64,000 nt of DNA from Williamsia herbipolensis (GTDB taxonomy: Bacteria > Actinomycetota > Actinomycetes > Mycobacteriales > Mycobacteriaceae): the NCBI RefSeq assembly GCF_000964005.1, contig NZ_JXYP01000036.1, forward strand, positions 62,001-126,000. The letters are read 5' to 3'. Position 1 is the first letter of the stretch, and every line of letters begins with the position of its first letter. A model generated the notes under the pieces. It did no database searches, was not told the origin of the DNA, and worked only from the letters and a program-made list of their open reading frames with translations. Shown here in pieces: positions 1 to 8,103 of this stretch. The position numbers were made by a program, and so were the translations under genes.

Positions 1-56
1 GGGTGGCTGTCCGCGAGATCGACGACAGCGCCGGCGATCTCGCGGAGCGGGCTCAC
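1..56 (-). CDS. tilS: tRNA(Ile)-lysidine synthase, N-terminal fragment
   Basis: Only about 18 codons are inside the window (VSPLREIAGAVVDLADSH). They are read on the minus strand from a GTG at 56 that overlaps the stop of the upstream metalloprotease gene by four bases (GTGA). The identity is inferred from synteny: in mycobacteria tilS follows the Rv3626c-type metalloprotease. TilS modifies the wobble cytidine of the AUA-reading tRNA-Ile. No catalytic motif is visible in this fragment, so the call rests on position and overlap. Confidence 0.5.
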   Translation of the reverse strand, partial: MSPLREIAGAVVDLADSH

Positions 57-1129
57 AGGACCCGGTCGATCCATCGTCTCGGCTCGTCGATCTCCTCGGG
101 GAGCGGCATGGTGTCCGGTCCGGTCCAGATCGCGTTGAAGCGCTCCATACCGACGGTCGTGACGACCTCGTCGGTGAACGCCTTGCCCCGGATGTACTGC
201 GCGAGTTTGGCGTCCATGCCGATGAGTGACCGCAGCAGCTTCTGCAGCGGGTTCTGGGGACGTTTGCGGCGCTGGTCGAACGCCGCGCGGATGCGTTCCA
301 CGGTGGGCACGTGGCCCGGTCCGACGGCGTCCATCACGTGGTCGGCGTGCCCCTCGAGAAGGGTTCCCAGCATCATCAGCCGGGTGAAGGCGTCGTACTG
401 CTCGGGCGTCTGCAGCAGCTGCATCGCACCGAGAACGCCCTTCTCCCGGGGCTTCTCGGACTTCAATGCCGCCGAGATGCGCGCGACCATCTCGCCGCCC
501 GACTCCCCGTTGTCGGCGCTGATGAGCGCGATGTTGTCGAGCATGTAACCGCGCAACCAGGGGTTGGCCGAGAACTGGACCCGGTGGGTGACCTCGTGCA
601 GGCACACCCACAGCCGGAAGTCCGACGGCACCACCTTCAGCGAGCGTTCGACGGCGATGATGTTGGGCGTCACCAACATCAGCACGCCGTCGTCGCCGGT
701 GCGCGGGTCCGGGGAGAAGGGGTCGTACTGGCCGAGTATCGCCCCCGACAGCAGCGCGAGCAGGCCACCCGCCTGCACCCCGCCGAGACGGCCCGCGATG
801 TTCAGACCGCCTGGCGATCCGGGCTGACCACCCCCGAGCATCGACGACATCGACCTGGCGGCGGCGTCGATCCACTGCCCGCGATCGAGCACCGACGCCG
901 TCGGGACGGGCAGGCCGTCGGCGAGACCGGTCACCTCACGCACCGGGGCCTCGGCGGCGACGGCGGCCGAGGCGAGCTCCGACCGCGCCGCCTCGAGGGT
1001 GTAGCGCGTGGTCAGCGGGCCCGGGCGGGCGATGCGGCGACCGATCCCCGCGGCCACGCCCCAGTCGATCTGCGCGCCGGGCGGCCGGGCATCGGGCGAC
1101 TCGGCGCCGGACGTGCCGGGGGTGCTCAC
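53..1129 (-). CDS. Zinc-dependent metalloprotease (Rv3626c family)
   Basis: The protein has 358 residues. A zincin-type motif HEVTH occurs in the stretch LHEVTHRVQFSANPWLRGYM near the middle, followed by a conserved helical C-terminal half. It belongs to the actinobacterial family labelled zinc metalloprotease / F420-biosynthesis-associated; the substrate is unknown. The GTG at 1129 is preferred over the longer frame because it overlaps the dacB stop as GTGA, so the two are translationally coupled; the upstream 58 codons of the open frame lie inside dacB. It sits in the dacB-metalloprotease-tilS operon. The F420 connection in database names has no support from these neighbours. Confidence 0.88.
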   Translation of the reverse strand: MSTPGTSGAESPDARPPGAQIDWGVAAGIGRRIARPGPLTTRYTLEAARSELASAAVAAEAPVREVTGLADGLPVPTASVLDRGQWIDAAARSMSSMLGGGQPGSPGGLNIAGRLGGVQAGGLLALLSGAILGQYDPFSPDPRTGDDGVLMLVTPNIIAVERSLKVVPSDFRLWVCLHEVTHRVQFSANPWLRGYMLDNIALISADNGESGGEMVARISAALKSEKPREKGVLGAMQLLQTPEQYDAFTRLMMLGTLLEGHADHVMDAVGPGHVPTVERIRAAFDQRRKRPQNPLQKLLRSLIGMDAKLAQYIRGKAFTDEVVTTVGMERFNAIWTGPDTMPLPEEIDEPRRWIDRVL

Positions 1130-2502
1130 CGGCAGCCGCAGTCGCGCAGGCGGGTCACGACGGCGTCGAGGGCCGGGCGGGCCCGGTTCGCGTCGGTCCC
1201 GTTGGACAGCAGGGCGAAGGTGAGCACGCGGTTCTCCCGGGTCTGGACGATGCCGGCGAGGGTGTTCACGTCGGTGAGGCTGCCGGTCTTGGCCTTGATC
1301 CATCCGGCACCCGACCGGGCGCCGTTGCCGAAGCGGTCGGCGAGCGTGCCGGTGGCGCCGGAGATGGGCAGCATCTCGACCAGCGGTCGCAGTTTCGCGT
1401 TGCCGGTGCCCGCGGCCGCACGCAGGATGCCGTCGAGCACCGCGGCCGAGAGGCGGTCACGGACCGACAGTCCGTTGGTGTCGCTCAGCGAGACCCCGGC
1501 GGTGTCGAGTCCGGCCGAGGCCAGGGTCGACTGCACGGCGGCGACACCGCCGTCGAGGCTCGAGGGTCCGCCGGTGGCCTGGGCGACCTCGATGGCGATG
1601 GTCTCGGCGAGCACGTCGTCGGAGTCGACGAGCATGTCGCGCAGTCGCGTCTCGAGCGGCGCCGAGCGCACCGAGGCGATCTGTCGGGCACCGGTCGGGG
1701 CGGTCGCCTCGGTGACCGCGCTGCTGGACACACCGAGGTCGGCGGCGAGCGCCTTGCCCGCGGCGACGGCCGGGGTCGCGCTGCGCGGGGAGTAGAGCTC
1801 GGTCGGGTCGATGCGTCCCGAATCGGCCATCACCGACTGGATCGGCGCGATGCTGCCGCCGGCGATGTCGGCGGTCTCCCACGACGGCGCGAACGACGTC
1901 CCGGTGTAGAGGCCGGTGTCGACGGCGACCGAGGTGACCCGGACGCCTGATCTCTGGATCTGCGCGGCGAGGTCGGAGATGCGGGCGGCGTCGGTGAAGA
2001 AGCTCGCGGTGCCGTCGGGCTGCACCGACAGCGTCGGATCACCACCGCCGACGAGCACCACCTGACCACCCGACCCCACCACGACCGACGTGGTGATCTG
2101 CTTGTCGAGCGGAAGGGTCAGCAGCGCGGCGGCCGCGGTGAGGACCTTCGTGGTGGAGGCGGGGATGAACGACCGCTGCGGTGACGCCGACCAGAGCACC
2201 TGACCGGTGAGTGCGTCGGAGATCTGACCGCCGAGGTCCCCGAGTGCCGGGTCGGCCGCGGCCGACGCGATCTGGGCGGTGATGCCGGTGCCGGTGGGTT
2301 CGGGCGCGTTGGCCGCGACCGGCTGCACCACGGGCGAGACCGTGACCAGCGCGGGACGGGTGGGGACGTCGGCCGAGGACGTGGTGCTGCCGGAGTCGAC
2401 CGACAGCGCGACCACGACGACCACCGCTGCGACGACGACCACGGCCAGCAGAGGGATCACCGTCCACCAGACGTTGCCGCGCCTGCCCGCTCGTGCGTTC
2501 AC
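1126..2502 (-). CDS. dacB: D-alanyl-D-alanine carboxypeptidase/endopeptidase (PBP4, S13)
   Basis: The protein has 458 residues, with a membrane anchor at about residues 12-33 ([20 protein letters not shown]) and an extracytoplasmic S13 domain. The SxxK nucleophile motif is STTK in [16 protein letters not shown], and the third motif is KTG in [13 protein letters not shown]. The second motif reads SDD (DSDDVLAE), where S13 enzymes normally have SxN. The enzyme trims or cleaves peptidoglycan peptides. The GTG at 2502 is chosen because AGGAG lies five bases upstream (ATGAGGAGTTGTGTGAAC); an ATG four codons earlier has no such site. It is divergent from ppa. Confidence 0.92.
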   Translation of the reverse strand: MNARAGRRGNVWWTVIPLLAVVVVAAVVVVVALSVDSGSTTSSADVPTRPALVTVSPVVQPVAANAPEPTGTGITAQIASAAADPALGDLGGQISDALTGQVLWSASPQRSFIPASTTKVLTAAAALLTLPLDKQITTSVVVGSGGQVVLVGGGDPTLSVQPDGTASFFTDAARISDLAAQIQRSGVRVTSVAVDTGLYTGTSFAPSWETADIAGGSIAPIQSVMADSGRIDPTELYSPRSATPAVAAGKALAADLGVSSSAVTEATAPTGARQIASVRSAPLETRLRDMLVDSDDVLAETIAIEVAQATGGPSSLDGGVAAVQSTLASAGLDTAGVSLSDTNGLSVRDRLSAAVLDGILRAAAGTGNAKLRPLVEMLPISGATGTLADRFGNGARSGAGWIKAKTGSLTDVNTLAGIVQTRENRVLTFALLSNGTDANRARPALDAVVTRLRDCGCR

Positions 2503-2684
2503 ACAACTCCTCATCGCGTCTCGCGGGCGACACCGCTCCCCACGGCCGATCCCGCCCTCGCCACACCTGCGACCAACAGTATCGTTGTCGACGTTTGCAG
2601 ACGCCGGTCGACAGTGGGCCGGGTCCGCGCGCAGCGCAATCCGCCGGAACCGACCGGCGATCCCCACCGGAGAGGACACCAGTC

Positions 2685-3197
2685 GTGGAGTTCGACGTCA
2701 CCATCGAGATCCCCAAGGGCGCACGCAACAAGTACGAGGTCGATCACGAGACCGGCAAGGTCTATCTCGATCGCTACCTGTACACCGCGTTCGGCTACCC
2801 CGCGGATTACGGCTACATCGACAACACCCTGGGCGAGGACGGCGACCCGCTCGACGCGCTCGTGCTGCTGCCCGAGTCGGTCTACCCCGGCGTGATCGTG
2901 CGCGCGCGCATCGTCGGGATGTACCGCATGTCCGACGAGGCCGGCGGCGACGACAAGCTGCTCGCCGTCCCCGCCAAGGACGTCCGCTGGGATCACATCC
3001 AGGACATCGGCGACGTCTCGAAGTACGAGCTCGACGCGATCGCGCACTTCTTCGAGCACTACAAGGACCTCGAGCCCGGCAAAGAAGTCACCCCGGGTGG
3101 CTGGACCGGCCGCGCCGACGCCGAGAAGATCGCCGAGGAGGCCATCGCGCGCCTGGCCGAGCAGCCCGATCACGCGAACGACCCCTCGCGCGGCTGA
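2685..3197 (+). CDS. ppa: Inorganic pyrophosphatase (family I)
   Basis: This 170-residue soluble enzyme hydrolyses pyrophosphate to phosphate and pulls biosynthetic reactions forward. The family signature with the metal-binding aspartates is [12 protein letters not shown], and [18 protein letters not shown] precedes it. The GTG at 2685 follows GGAGAGGACACCAGTC and gives the expected N-terminus [20 protein letters not shown]; the longer open frame upstream is not coding. The divergent dacB neighbour is the same as in mycobacteria (Rv3627c/Rv3628). Confidence 0.97.
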   Translation: MEFDVTIEIPKGARNKYEVDHETGKVYLDRYLYTAFGYPADYGYIDNTLGEDGDPLDALVLLPESVYPGVIVRARIVGMYRMSDEAGGDDKLLAVPAKDVRWDHIQDIGDVSKYELDAIAHFFEHYKDLEPGKEVTPGGWTGRADAEKIAEEAIARLAEQPDHANDPSRG

Positions 3198-3213
3198 CAC
3201 CGTCCCCATCCAC

Positions 3214-3253
3214 GACTCGACCCCGACACTCGCGTGAGTGTCGGGGACGAGTC
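3214..3253. terminator. Bidirectional hairpin between ppa and the exporter gene
   Basis: CCCCGACACTC (3221-3231) pairs perfectly with GAGTGTCGGGG (3236-3246) around a GCGT loop. After an A/A mismatch an outer GACTCG/CGAGTC stem extends it. It lies between the stops of two convergent genes and has no clear U-run. Confidence 0.85.
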
Positions 3254-3274
3254 GTCTGTGCGAAGCGGGGCCGG

Positions 3275-5170
3275 TCAGGCCTCGTGCCGACCGGAGTGGT
3301 CGGTCCCGCCCAGCGGCGGCACGTTGTCGGCGCCGGGCGCGCGTCCCACCTCGTGGCGGCCCGGTCCGGCCGCGTCGGCCTCGTGGCGACCGTGGTCGGC
3401 GGCCGGTACCGCGGCGACCACCGATTCCGCCGGTGAGACCTCCACCGGCGCGGACTCGGCGTCGAGCGCCTTGGCGTCGGCGAGATCCTGTGCGGCGGCC
3501 TGCGATCCGGAACCCGACCGCAGCGGCACCTCTTTCCAGGTGAACACCGCGATGAGCGCGATGATCGACATCAACGACACCGACAGGAACACCAGGTCCA
3601 TCGAGTCGGCGAAGCCGTCCTTGATGGGCGCTGCGATCGCGCCCGGCAGCTTGGCGATGATCGAGGTGTCGTTGAGGACCCCACCCGAGGCGCCGGCGTT
3701 GCCCGACGCGAGGCCCTGACCGAACTGCGCGACCGACGGGTCGGAGCTGGCGGCGGCCTGGGCGATGCCCTGACGGAACTCGGCCGACGGCGCCGCCTTC
3801 TCGATCTGATCCTTGATGTTCGGGCCCATCGCCGAGAACAACACGGAGAAGAACACCGCCACACCGAGCGTGCCGCCGATCTGACGGAAGAACGTCGCCG
3901 ACGACGTCGAGATACCCATGTCCTTGGCGGGCAACACGTTCTGCATCGCCAGGGTCAGCGGCTGCATCAGGTTGCCGAGACCGAAGCCGAGGAAGAACGC
4001 CATCAGCATCACGAGCCACAGCGGCGTGGCGACGCTGACGTAGTGCATCAGGAACGTGACCACCGTGATCAACACGACGCCGATCATCGGGAAGATCTTG
4101 TAGCGGCCGGTCCGCGAGATCGTCTGGCCCGAGAGGATGGACGCGCTCATCAGGCCGACCACCATCGGCAGCAGCTGCAGCCCGGCGACGGTCGGGCTCG
4201 ACCCGCGGATCACCTGGAAGTACTGCGGCAGAATCGAGATGGCGCCGAACATGACCGCACCGATGACCACCGAGATGACGATGCCCTGACTGAAGATGCG
4301 GTTCTTGAACACCCGGAGCGGGATGATCGCGGCCTCGCCCATGGCCTTCTCGACCGAGATGAACGCGGCGATGCCGACGACGCCGATGATGTAGCAGACG
4401 ACGGTCTTGTAGTCGCCCCAACCCCATTCGCGTCCCTGCTCGGCGGCGATCAGTAGCGGCACCACGCCGATGGCGAGAGCCAGTGCGCCCCACCAGTCCA
4501 ACCGGCGACGCTCACCCTTGATCTGGTTGTAGTCGAGGACCTTGAACACCACGACGAGCGCGATGAGACCGATCGGCACGTTGACGAGGAACACCCAGCG
4601 CCAGCCGGTGATGAACAGGATGCTGTCCTGGCCGGCGAACAGGCCGCCGAGCACCGGGCCGAGCACGCTGGAGGTGCCGAACACGGCGAGGAAGTAGCCC
4701 TGGTACTTCGCGCGTTCCCGCGGGGGCACGATGTCGCCGATGATGGTCAGCGCCAACGAGAACAGACCACCGGCACCGAGACCCTGCAGGGCGCGGTATC
4801 CGGCGAGCTCGTACATCGACGTCGCCGTGGAACACAGAAGCGAACCGATGATGAACAGCGTGATCGCGGTCATGAAGAACGGCTTGCGGCCGTACATGTC
4901 GGAGAGCTTGCCGTAGAGCGGGGTGACGATCGTCGAGGTGATCAGGTAAGCGGTGGTGACCCACGCCTGCAGTGAATACCCCTGGAGGTCGTCGGCGATC
5001 GTGCGGATCGCGGTCGAGACGATCGTCTGGTCGAGCGCGGCGAGGAACATGCCGATCATCAGTCCACCCATGATGGTGAGGATCTGACGATGGCTCAGCC
5101 CACCGGGTTCGGTGGCGTCGGCTGCGCCCGCCTTCGGCTTGGTGCCGGAGATGGCTGCGTCGTGACTCAT
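3275..5170 (-). CDS. MFS multidrug exporter, DHA2 (EmrB/QacA) family
   Basis: The protein has 631 residues. Fourteen membrane spans are expected for DHA2; hydrophobic segments run from about residue 27 to 545. Motifs include LDQTIVSTA in helix 1, GKLSDMYGRKP in the first cytoplasmic loop and the family signature GWRWVFLVNVPIG. It should use the proton gradient to export amphipathic compounds. The cytoplasmic C-terminus is a hydrophilic tail with three repeats of GRHE(A/V), rich in His. The gene follows marR by 120 bases on the same strand, so it is probably co-transcribed and repressed by MarR. The substrate cannot be predicted. Confidence 0.93.
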   Translation of the reverse strand: MSHDAAISGTKPKAGAADATEPGGLSHRQILTIMGGLMIGMFLAALDQTIVSTAIRTIADDLQGYSLQAWVTTAYLITSTIVTPLYGKLSDMYGRKPFFMTAITLFIIGSLLCSTATSMYELAGYRALQGLGAGGLFSLALTIIGDIVPPRERAKYQGYFLAVFGTSSVLGPVLGGLFAGQDSILFITGWRWVFLVNVPIGLIALVVVFKVLDYNQIKGERRRLDWWGALALAIGVVPLLIAAEQGREWGWGDYKTVVCYIIGVVGIAAFISVEKAMGEAAIIPLRVFKNRIFSQGIVISVVIGAVMFGAISILPQYFQVIRGSSPTVAGLQLLPMVVGLMSASILSGQTISRTGRYKIFPMIGVVLITVVTFLMHYVSVATPLWLVMLMAFFLGFGLGNLMQPLTLAMQNVLPAKDMGISTSSATFFRQIGGTLGVAVFFSVLFSAMGPNIKDQIEKAAPSAEFRQGIAQAAASSDPSVAQFGQGLASGNAGASGGVLNDTSIIAKLPGAIAAPIKDGFADSMDLVFLSVSLMSIIALIAVFTWKEVPLRSGSGSQAAAQDLADAKALDAESAPVEVSPAESVVAAVPAADHGRHEADAAGPGRHEVGRAPGADNVPPLGGTDHSGRHEA

Positions 5171-5290
5171 CGTGATGCCTTTGCGTGTCGTGACCGTGCA
5201 GCGAGATCGTCTGTCGTGTCGTGAATGTCGGAATCTGTGGTGGTCGGGGTCGGGTCGTCGGCGTGTGCGCCAACAGAGATGATGCGTTCA

Positions 5291-5746
5291 TCATCGACCT
5301 GACCGGCCGGCGAATTGTTCGGCTGCATCGACGAAACGCGTCATGAGGGTCGCGAGATTCCCGATGTCCCCGTCGGAGAACTCGCCGAGCATGGAGTCCA
5401 TGCCGCGCATCCGGTGTTCCCGAACCGCCTCGACCTGTCGACGCCCCGAGTCGGTGAGGACCAGGATCGTGGCGCGGCCGTCGCGAGGGTCGGCCTCACG
5501 CCGGACGTATCCGAGCCCGACCAGCGAGGCGATGTGCCTGCTGACCGTGGAGGGATCGGCGAAGAGCCGCTCGGCCAGTTCACCGGAGCGCAGTGGGCCG
5601 ACGGCGAGTTCGAACAGGCACTGGAACGCCGCGGTCTCCACCGTGCCGTCGGCTGTCCTGAGCTTGGTGACGACGAGACGCTCGCGGATGCGGGCCCACC
5701 GACCCAACACCGCGATCAGCTCGTCCACATTCTCGGGACGGGACAT
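5291..5746 (-). CDS. MarR-family transcriptional repressor
   Basis: The protein has 151 residues. A winged helix runs from about 40 to 105: LRSGELAERLFADPSTVSRHIASLVGLGYVRREADPRDGRATILVLTDSGRR, the last part being the wing with the DxRDGR signature. It should bind as a dimer to a palindrome and release DNA on binding a small phenolic or lipophilic ligand. The ATG at 5746 is preferred because GAGGTGA lies just upstream; an in-frame GTG three codons earlier overlaps that site. The gene precedes the DHA2 exporter, and a matching palindrome lies 34 bases upstream. Confidence 0.92.
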   Translation of the reverse strand: MSRPENVDELIAVLGRWARIRERLVVTKLRTADGTVETAAFQCLFELAVGPLRSGELAERLFADPSTVSRHIASLVGLGYVRREADPRDGRATILVLTDSGRRQVEAVREHRMRGMDSMLGEFSDGDIGNLATLMTRFVDAAEQFAGRSGR

Positions 5747-5779
5747 ACTTCTCACCTCAAAAGAGTTTCATGCCGCAAC

Positions 5780-5798
5780 TACTTGAACGATACAAGTA
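5780..5798. promoter_or_regulatory. Probable MarR operator
   Basis: TACTTG and CAAGTA form a perfect inverted repeat around AACGATA, 34 bases upstream of the marR start and about 70 upstream of the divergent allantoicase. AT-rich palindromes of this size and position are typical auto-regulatory sites of MarR repressors. The site may also affect the allantoicase. Confidence 0.7.
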
Positions 5799-5855
5799 TG
5801 CCAACGTGCGGCGGACTGCGCAAACGAGCTGCCGACGCCGTCCGGGTCGGGAAGT

Positions 5856-5861
5856 AATCTT
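5856..5861 (+). promoter_or_regulatory. -10 box of a leaderless allantoicase promoter
   Basis: TAATCT is followed by seven bases and then the GTG at 5869. There is no good ribosome-binding site, so the mRNA probably begins at or next to the start codon. Confidence 0.5.
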
Positions 5862-5868
5862 GGCGCTC

Positions 5869-6909
5869 GTGACCGACTCCACACCCCCTGCCGCGTTCAC
5901 CGCGATGCCCGATCTCGCCCTGCGCAGCCTCGGCGGCGCCGTGATCACCAGCACCGACGCCCTGTTCGCCGAGGCGGAGAACCTGATCGTCCCGGCGTCG
6001 TCGGAGTACCGGCCCGCGACCTTCGGGCACACGGGTCAGATCTACGACGGTTGGGAGACGCGACGACGTCGACCGGGCGGCTTCACGCCCGACGACCCCT
6101 CCGCGGTCGACCGCGCCATCGTGCGACTCGGTGTGCCCGGTGTGATCCACGGTGTCGTGGTGGACACCTCGTGGTTCGTGGGCAACTTCCCGCCGACGGT
6201 GTCGGTGGAGGCCGCCGTCGTCACCGGCTTACCGCCCGCACACGAGGTCGTCGACGCGGACTGGCAGACCATCGTCGAGCGGCAGCCGGTCGCCGGCGAC
6301 ACGGCCAACCCGATCGAGGTCACCTCCCGCGACCGGTTCACCCACGTGCGGCTGTCGATCTACCCCGACGGCGGCGTCGCCCGACTGCGCGTCCACGGAC
6401 GCGGTGTCCCCGATCCGCAGTTCCTCGACCACGGACCGTTCGACCTCGCTGCACTCGAGAACGGCGCCCGGATCAGCGCATGCTCGAACATGTTCTACGG
6501 CTCACCGAACAACCTGCTGATGCCCGGTGGGGCCCGCTCGATGGGCGAGGGATGGGAGACCTCCCGGCGTCGCGACGACGGCAACGACTGGGTCGAGATC
6601 GACCTCGCGTCCCAGGGCGTGGTCTCGCTCGTCGAACTCGACACCAGCTGGTTCCTCGGCAACGCCCCCGGGGAGGCCAGGGTGCGCGGGCGCGACGGGG
6701 CCGACGGCGAGTGGTTCGAGATCCTCCCCCGCACCCCGCTGCAACCCGACACCCGACACCGCTTCACCGTCGTCGTCGATCGCCCGATGACGCAGGCGCG
6801 CATGGACATCCACCCCGACGGGGGCATGGCGCGGTGTCGGCTGTACGGCACCGCCACCGACGGCGGCCGCGCCGACCTGCAGCGCCGATGGGACCACGGG
6901 GAGAGCTGA
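5869..6909 (+). CDS. alc: Allantoicase
   Basis: The protein has 346 residues. Allantoicase hydrolyses allantoate to ureidoglycolate and urea in purine breakdown. The duplicated allantoicase fold is visible: repeat 1 has YDGWETRRRR, VVVDTSWFVGNFP and RLSIYPDGGVARLRVHG; repeat 2 has GEGWETSRRR, VELDTSWFLGNAP and RMDIHPDGGMARCRLYG. The GTG at 5869 gives the expected N-terminus; an ATG at 5905 is the alternative. No other allantoin gene is adjacent, which is unusual because these genes are normally clustered. It ends in a convergent space filled with 19-base repeats. Confidence 0.93.
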   Translation: MTDSTPPAAFTAMPDLALRSLGGAVITSTDALFAEAENLIVPASSEYRPATFGHTGQIYDGWETRRRRPGGFTPDDPSAVDRAIVRLGVPGVIHGVVVDTSWFVGNFPPTVSVEAAVVTGLPPAHEVVDADWQTIVERQPVAGDTANPIEVTSRDRFTHVRLSIYPDGGVARLRVHGRGVPDPQFLDHGPFDLAALENGARISACSNMFYGSPNNLLMPGGARSMGEGWETSRRRDDGNDWVEIDLASQGVVSLVELDTSWFLGNAPGEARVRGRDGADGEWFEILPRTPLQPDTRHRFTVVVDRPMTQARMDIHPDGGMARCRLYGTATDGGRADLQRRWDHGES

Positions 6910-6924
6910 TCGCGACCTTCTGTC

Positions 6925-7025
6925 CGCATGCCGGCGGATCGTTCGCACGCTTCGGTGTCGTTCGCACCCTTCGCACGTGGTGCGAACAGCGCGAGAGCGT
7001 GCGAACGGTCAGATACGGTGCGAGC
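6925..7025. repeat. 19-base-period inverted array between alc and folD
   Basis: CGCAY units start at 6925, 6944 and 6963 in one orientation, and TGCGA units at 6981, 7000 and 7019 in the other. They meet at a TTCGCAC/GTGCGAA hairpin (6970-6986). Arms GTTCGCACGCT (6941-6951) and AGCGTGCGAAC (6996-7006) are perfectly complementary. The last unit enters the final folD codons. The element probably acts as a bidirectional terminator. Confidence 0.75.
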
Positions 7026-7852
7026 GGTAGGCGGCCTGGACGGTCTGTTCGAACAGGACCGCGATGGTCACCGGACCCACGCCGCCGGGCACCGGGGTGA
7101 GCAGGCGCGCGCGGCGAGCCGCCGAGGTCTCGTCGACGTCGCCGACATTGCCGGGGTTGTAGCCCGCATCGACGACCACGGCACCGGGTTTGACCCACTC
7201 GCCACGGATCAGCCGTGGCGAGCCCGCAGCAGCCACCACGATGTCAGCACATGCGACGTGCTCGGCGAGATCGCTGGTCCTCGAATGGCATACGGCGACG
7301 GTCGCATCGTGACCGAGGAGCATCATCGCCGCCGGCCGCCCGAGGATCGGGCTGCGACCAACCACCACGGCATGACCCCCGGCAACATCGACGTCGTACG
7401 CCTCGAGCAGTCGCATGATCGCCCCCGGCGCACGAGGCGAACCCGCTGCACCCCAGCGCCATTGCGCCGAACGATCCTGTGGTCACGCCATCGACGTCCT
7501 TGGCGGGCACGATGGCATCGAACACCTGCCGCTCATCGATGTGGGCAGGCACCGGGTGTTGCACCAGGATCCCGTCGACACCCGGGTCGCGCGACAGGCG
7601 ATCGACCAGCGCCACCGCGGACTGCGTGGTCGTCGCCTCGGGCACCACGTGTGACACCGAATCGAGGCCACACTCAGCGGCGCGCGCGGCCTTCATGCGG
7701 ACATAGGTGTGCGACGCGGGATCGTCACCCACCAGAACTGTTGCCAAGACGGGCTTTCTGCCGTGCTCTCGGGCGAACCAGTGGGCCGCCTCGGCGACCG
7801 ACGCCATTACCTGCGACGCGACTCCGACACCGTTCATCTGGTCTGCGACCAC
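7009..7852 (-). pseudogene. folD: folD, methylene-THF dehydrogenase/cyclohydrolase, with a one-base frameshift
   Basis: FolD oxidises 5,10-methylene-THF to methenyl-THF and hydrolyses it to 10-formyl-THF. The 5' part carries the catalytic YVRMK lysine, GILVQHPVP and KDVDG. The 3' part, in another frame, carries the Rossmann stretch VVVGRSPILGRPAAMML and the C-terminus. The frames join at the conserved CTP-G loop: after ...GFASC the reading frame needs one extra base to give CxPGAIMRLL, next to a C5/G5 run at 7432-7436. Restoring one base gives a full-length protein of about 280 residues. The GTG at 7852 is chosen because AGGAG lies five bases upstream and is held in a riboswitch-linked hairpin. 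It could be a true lesion or a sequencing indel. Confidence 0.85.
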
Positions 7853-7859
7853 GCGCTCT

Positions 7860-7948
7860 CCTCTCGAAAGAGGGCACCCAGGCGGACGATGCTCCGTGTG
7901 TTGCGCTTCCTGGTGGTATCCCACCTTCGCCAGTCGCGGTGATCCCAG
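7860..7948 (-). promoter_or_regulatory. ZTP/ZMP (pfl-motif) riboswitch of folD with SD-sequestering hairpin
   Basis: Read on the minus strand, the leader contains CGCGACTGGCGAAGGTGGG, then ATACCACCAGGAAGCGC, then CCGCCTGGG. These are the conserved segments of the pfl motif, including the GGTGG/CCACC stem and the 3' CCGCCTGGG pseudoknot strand. The motif senses ZTP/ZMP, the alarmone of 10-formyl-THF shortage, and commonly controls folD. Immediately downstream CCTCT-TTCG-AGAGG (7860-7873) folds over the AGGAG Shine-Dalgarno, indicating translational control. The identification is from memory of the consensus. Confidence 0.87.
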
Positions 7949-7965
7949 GTTAGCGAAGCCACGCC

Positions 7966-8103
7966 CGCATGCTCGGCGATCCGTCGCATGCTCGCTGCCC
8001 CATCGCATGCTGCCGGGGGCCTGCGAACCGTGCGTGAGCATGCGAGGGGTCAGATCAGATGCGAGCGGTGCACGAGCACGCGAACGGTCAGGTTATGTGC
8101 GAG
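7966..8103. repeat. 19-base-period array between folD leader and the class V aminotransferase
   Basis: CGCATGCT units start at 7966, 7985 and 8004. Oppositely oriented TGCGA(A/G) units start at 8022, 8041, 8060, 8079 and 8098, the last within the final codons of the aminotransferase gene. The period is exactly 19 in each half. It has the same family and architecture as the array at 6925-7025. Confidence 0.75.

Noticed and set aside
311-1795. Long plus-strand open frame of 494 codons across the metalloprotease and dacB genes
   Set aside because: Low-complexity Arg/Gly/Ala composition, antisense to two well-supported genes; a shadow caused by high GC.
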